Part shown: piece after piece, positions 62,055 to 64,000 of the stretch | How the letters are laid out: each line of letters begins with the position of its first letter | How positions within the stretch are numbered: position 1 is the stretch's first letter | Source of the DNA: Pontibacterium granulatum | GTDB taxonomy: Bacteria > Pseudomonadota > Gammaproteobacteria > Pseudomonadales > Balneatricaceae | Direction: 5' to 3' | DNA length: 64,000 nt | Assembly: GCF_029961155.1 (NCBI RefSeq) | Contig: NZ_JASBRH010000008.1 | Span: forward strand, 1 to 64,000 | Program-made: the position numbers and the translations under genes | Notes under the pieces: generated by a model | The model's database searches: none | What the model was told of the DNA's origin: nothing | What the model saw: only the letters and a program-made list of their open reading frames with translations

Positions 62055-64000
62055 ATGGCTCGATTAAACCCCCGCCAGCAAGAGGCAGTTAACTACATCA
62101 GCGGACCGTTGCTGGTACTGGCCGGCGCAGGTTCGGGCAAGACCAGTGTAATCACCCGGAAGATTGCGTACCTGATCAAAGAGTGTGGTTACGCGGCGCA
62201 CAACGTGGCGGCGGTAACCTTTACCAACAAAGCCGCACGCGAGATGAAGGAGCGTGTGTCGGCGTTGCTGGTGGGTAAGCCATCCAAGGGGCTGACCGTC
62301 TCCACCTTCCACAACCTGGGCCTTAATATTATCCGCAAAGAGCACAAGGTGCTGGGCTTTAAGCCGGGTTTTTCGATCTTTGACGACCAGGATAGCAAGG
62401 CGCTGCTGAAGGACCTGATGCTGCACAACGGCGAAGACACCGATCAGGTGGACGCGGTGCTGCACCAGATCTCCAACTGGAAGAACGACATGGTGGAGCC
62501 GGAGCAGGCACTGTCCACCGCGCAACTGCCCAACGATATTCTGGCGGCACGGGCCTACGAGGCTTACAACAGCCACCTGCGTGCCTACAACGCCGTGGAT
62601 TTCGATGACCTGATCCTGATTCCGGTAAAACTGTTTGCCAACCACCCGGACGTGCTTGAGCGCTGGCAGAATAAGATCCGCTACCTGCTGGTGGACGAGT
62701 ATCAGGACACCAACCTGTCCCAGTACCGTCTGGTGCGCCAGATCGTGGGCCACCGCGGTGCGCTGACCGTGGTAGGTGACGACGACCAGTCGATCTACGC
62801 CTGGCGTGGTGCGCGTCCGGAAAACCTGGTGCAGCTGAATGAAGACTTCCCGTCGCTGAAGGTGGTGAAGCTGGAGCAGAACTACCGCTCGACCAGCCGT
62901 ATCCTGAAAGCGGCCAACACCCTGATCGCCAACAACCCCCACGTGTTTGAGAAAACCCTGTGGAGTGAGATGGGCGTGGGGGATGAGTTGCGGGTTATCC
63001 ACACCCGCAACGAAGATGCCGAGTGTGAGCGGATCGCCACCGAAATTCTCGACCAGCACCTGCGTAAGAAGTATCCGTTTAAGGACTTTGCCGTGCTTTA
63101 TCGCGGCAACTTCCAGGCGCGTCTGATGGAGATGAAGCTGCAGTCCTACCAGGTGCCATACAAGTTGAGCGGCGGTACCTCCTTCTTCGCCCGTGCCGAG
63201 ATCAAGGACCTGATGGCCTACCTCAAGGTGCTGGTGAACCCGGACGACGACAACGCGTTCCTGCGGATTATCAACCTGCCGCGCCGTGAGATCGGCCCGA
63301 GCACGCTACAAAAGCTTGGGCAGTACTCGGTTGAGCGCCAGATCGGTATGTTCGCTGCCTGTGAAGAGTTGGGTCTGGAACAGGTGCTGCCGGCGGCGGC
63401 AGTGGATCGTCTGCGACGTTTCTGCAAATGGATGAACTATATCTACCGCAAGAGCGAGCAGGGTGACCCGATCGAAGCGGTGCGCGAGCTTATCAAGGAT
63501 ATCGACTACGAAGGCTGGATCCGCCAGAACAGTTCCAGCGACGCGATGGGAGACAAGCGCATCCAGAACGTCTGGTTCCTGGTCGACTCCCTGCGCAATA
63601 CGCTGGAGCGCCTGCAGGAAGACGATCCGGATGCCGGTCTGAAGGAAACCATCGCCCGTCTGTTGCTGCTGGATATGCTGGATCAGCAGCAGGAGGACGA
63701 AGATGACAACCGTGTACAGCTGATGACTTTGCACGCCTCCAAGGGGTTGGAGTTTCCCCATGTATTCCTGATGGGGATGGAGGAGGAGTTGCTGCCGCAC
63801 CGTAACAGCATTGAGACCGACAACATTGAGGAGGAGCGTCGCCTCGCTTATGTAGGGATCACCCGGGCCCGTCAGACCCTGACCATGACTCTGGCGAGCC
63901 AGCGCAAGCAATATGGGGAAGTGGTGGACTGTGCACCGAGTCGTTTTCTGGCCGAATTGCCACAGGAAGACCTGGCGATTGAGGGGGGCGCTGAAGCCTG
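62055..64000 (+). CDS. rep: ATP-dependent DNA helicase Rep, 3' end cut by the window
   Basis: A UvrD/Rep-family helicase starting at ATG 62055 (MARLNPRQQEAVNYISGP) and open to the last base, giving 648 complete codons; full Rep is about 670. Motifs in order: Walker A LAGAGSGKTSV (about 23-33), VTFTNKAAREM, LVDEYQDTN (about 213), VVGDDDQSIYAWRGA, LEQNYRSTSRIL, and the C-terminal MTLHASKGLEFPHVFL and YVGITRARQTL. It is a 3'-5' helicase that helps replication forks pass obstacles. The retained VGDDDQSIYAWRGARPENL sequence fits Rep better than UvrD. Confidence 0.95.
   Translation, partial: MARLNPRQQEAVNYISGPLLVLAGAGSGKTSVITRKIAYLIKECGYAAHNVAAVTFTNKAAREMKERVSALLVGKPSKGLTVSTFHNLGLNIIRKEHKVLGFKPGFSIFDDQDSKALLKDLMLHNGEDTDQVDAVLHQISNWKNDMVEPEQALSTAQLPNDILAARAYEAYNSHLRAYNAVDFDDLILIPVKLFANHPDVLERWQNKIRYLLVDEYQDTNLSQYRLVRQIVGHRGALTVVGDDDQSIYAWRGARPENLVQLNEDFPSLKVVKLEQNYRSTSRILKAANTLIANNPHVFEKTLWSEMGVGDELRVIHTRNEDAECERIATEILDQHLRKKYPFKDFAVLYRGNFQARLMEMKLQSYQVPYKLSGGTSFFARAEIKDLMAYLKVLVNPDDDNAFLRIINLPRREIGPSTLQKLGQYSVERQIGMFAACEELGLEQVLPAAAVDRLRRFCKWMNYIYRKSEQGDPIEAVRELIKDIDYEGWIRQNSSSDAMGDKRIQNVWFLVDSLRNTLERLQEDDPDAGLKETIARLLLLDMLDQQQEDEDDNRVQLMTLHASKGLEFPHVFLMGMEEELLPHRNSIETDNIEEERRLAYVGITRARQTLTMTLASQRKQYGEVVDCAPSRFLAELPQEDLAIEGGAEA

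Noticed and set aside
62064-63059. 331-codon minus-strand open frame
   Set aside because: Antisense to rep, whose helicase motifs are unmistakable.

Overview
The window looks like chromosome from a marine gammaproteobacterium of the Oceanospirillales/Oceanospirillaceae type. This is inferred from the TtpC-type TonB2 operon, an NqrM (Na+-NQR maturation) gene, a TRAP transporter with a universal stress protein, the gene order glnK-amtB-P-II / ubiK / yifB / rep, and CpxRA with perfect CpxR boxes. No rRNA, tRNA, CRISPR array or intact insertion sequence was seen.

Layout. 0-1.8 kb: one AT-richer hypothetical gene and a gene-poor stretch, probably the end of an accessory region. 1.7-17.7 kb: an iron island. 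It holds a six-gene TonB2 energiser operon (DUF3450, ttpC, exbB, exbD, tonB, TPR protein), a FecBCDE-like ferric-siderophore ABC transporter, and a siderophore operon (one IucA/IucC synthetase, an MFS exporter, a PLP decarboxylase, a TonB-dependent receptor). The operon content matches the Francisella fslABC / Legionella lbtAB rhizoferrin loci. Three Fur-box-like sites precede the units.

18-42 kb: a catabolic region. It contains a LysR regulator, an aspartase with an unusual extra N-terminal domain, an aldehyde dehydrogenase, a TorF-type porin, a double-Cache chemoreceptor, a class III aminotransferase, an APC permease, an ArgE-like deacylase, a TRAP transporter with USP (TeaABCD-like order), a DUF1028 protein, a RidA-family protein and a flavin monooxygenase. 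Reading the intergenic regions side by side, I find the same roughly 50-bp promoter element upstream of six of these units and a weaker copy upstream of the seventh. It is an interrupted dyad CTGSAT-N11-ATSCAG (LysR-type T-N11-A pattern) followed at constant distance by AATAATATTTTA. This ties the scattered units into one regulon for sensing, importing and degrading an unknown nitrogenous solute, plausibly through aspartate to fumarate. An EamA transporter, a second LysR gene and a divergent histidinol-dehydrogenase homologue sit inside this region but lack the element. This regulon is the best candidate for an undescribed system in the window.

42-49.7 kb: a thioredoxin-like protein, a SemiSWEET, nqrM, an unrecognised 576-residue protein with three copies of a short motif, a lipoprotein, and a Cpx locus (Spy/CpxP-like gene divergent from cpxRA). 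An orphan intrinsic terminator in the divergent gap suggests an unannotated small transcript. 49.7-55.6 kb: a five-gene ast-type operon without astB or astE, in which an M20 hydrolase and a DUF1338 protein sit between astC and astA. 55.8-58.2 kb: two P-II genes flanking amtB, the distal unit with a sigma-54 promoter and tandem NtrC sites. 58.2-64 kb: ubiK, yifB (comM), a REC-like/GGDEF/EAL protein, and rep, which runs off the end of the window.
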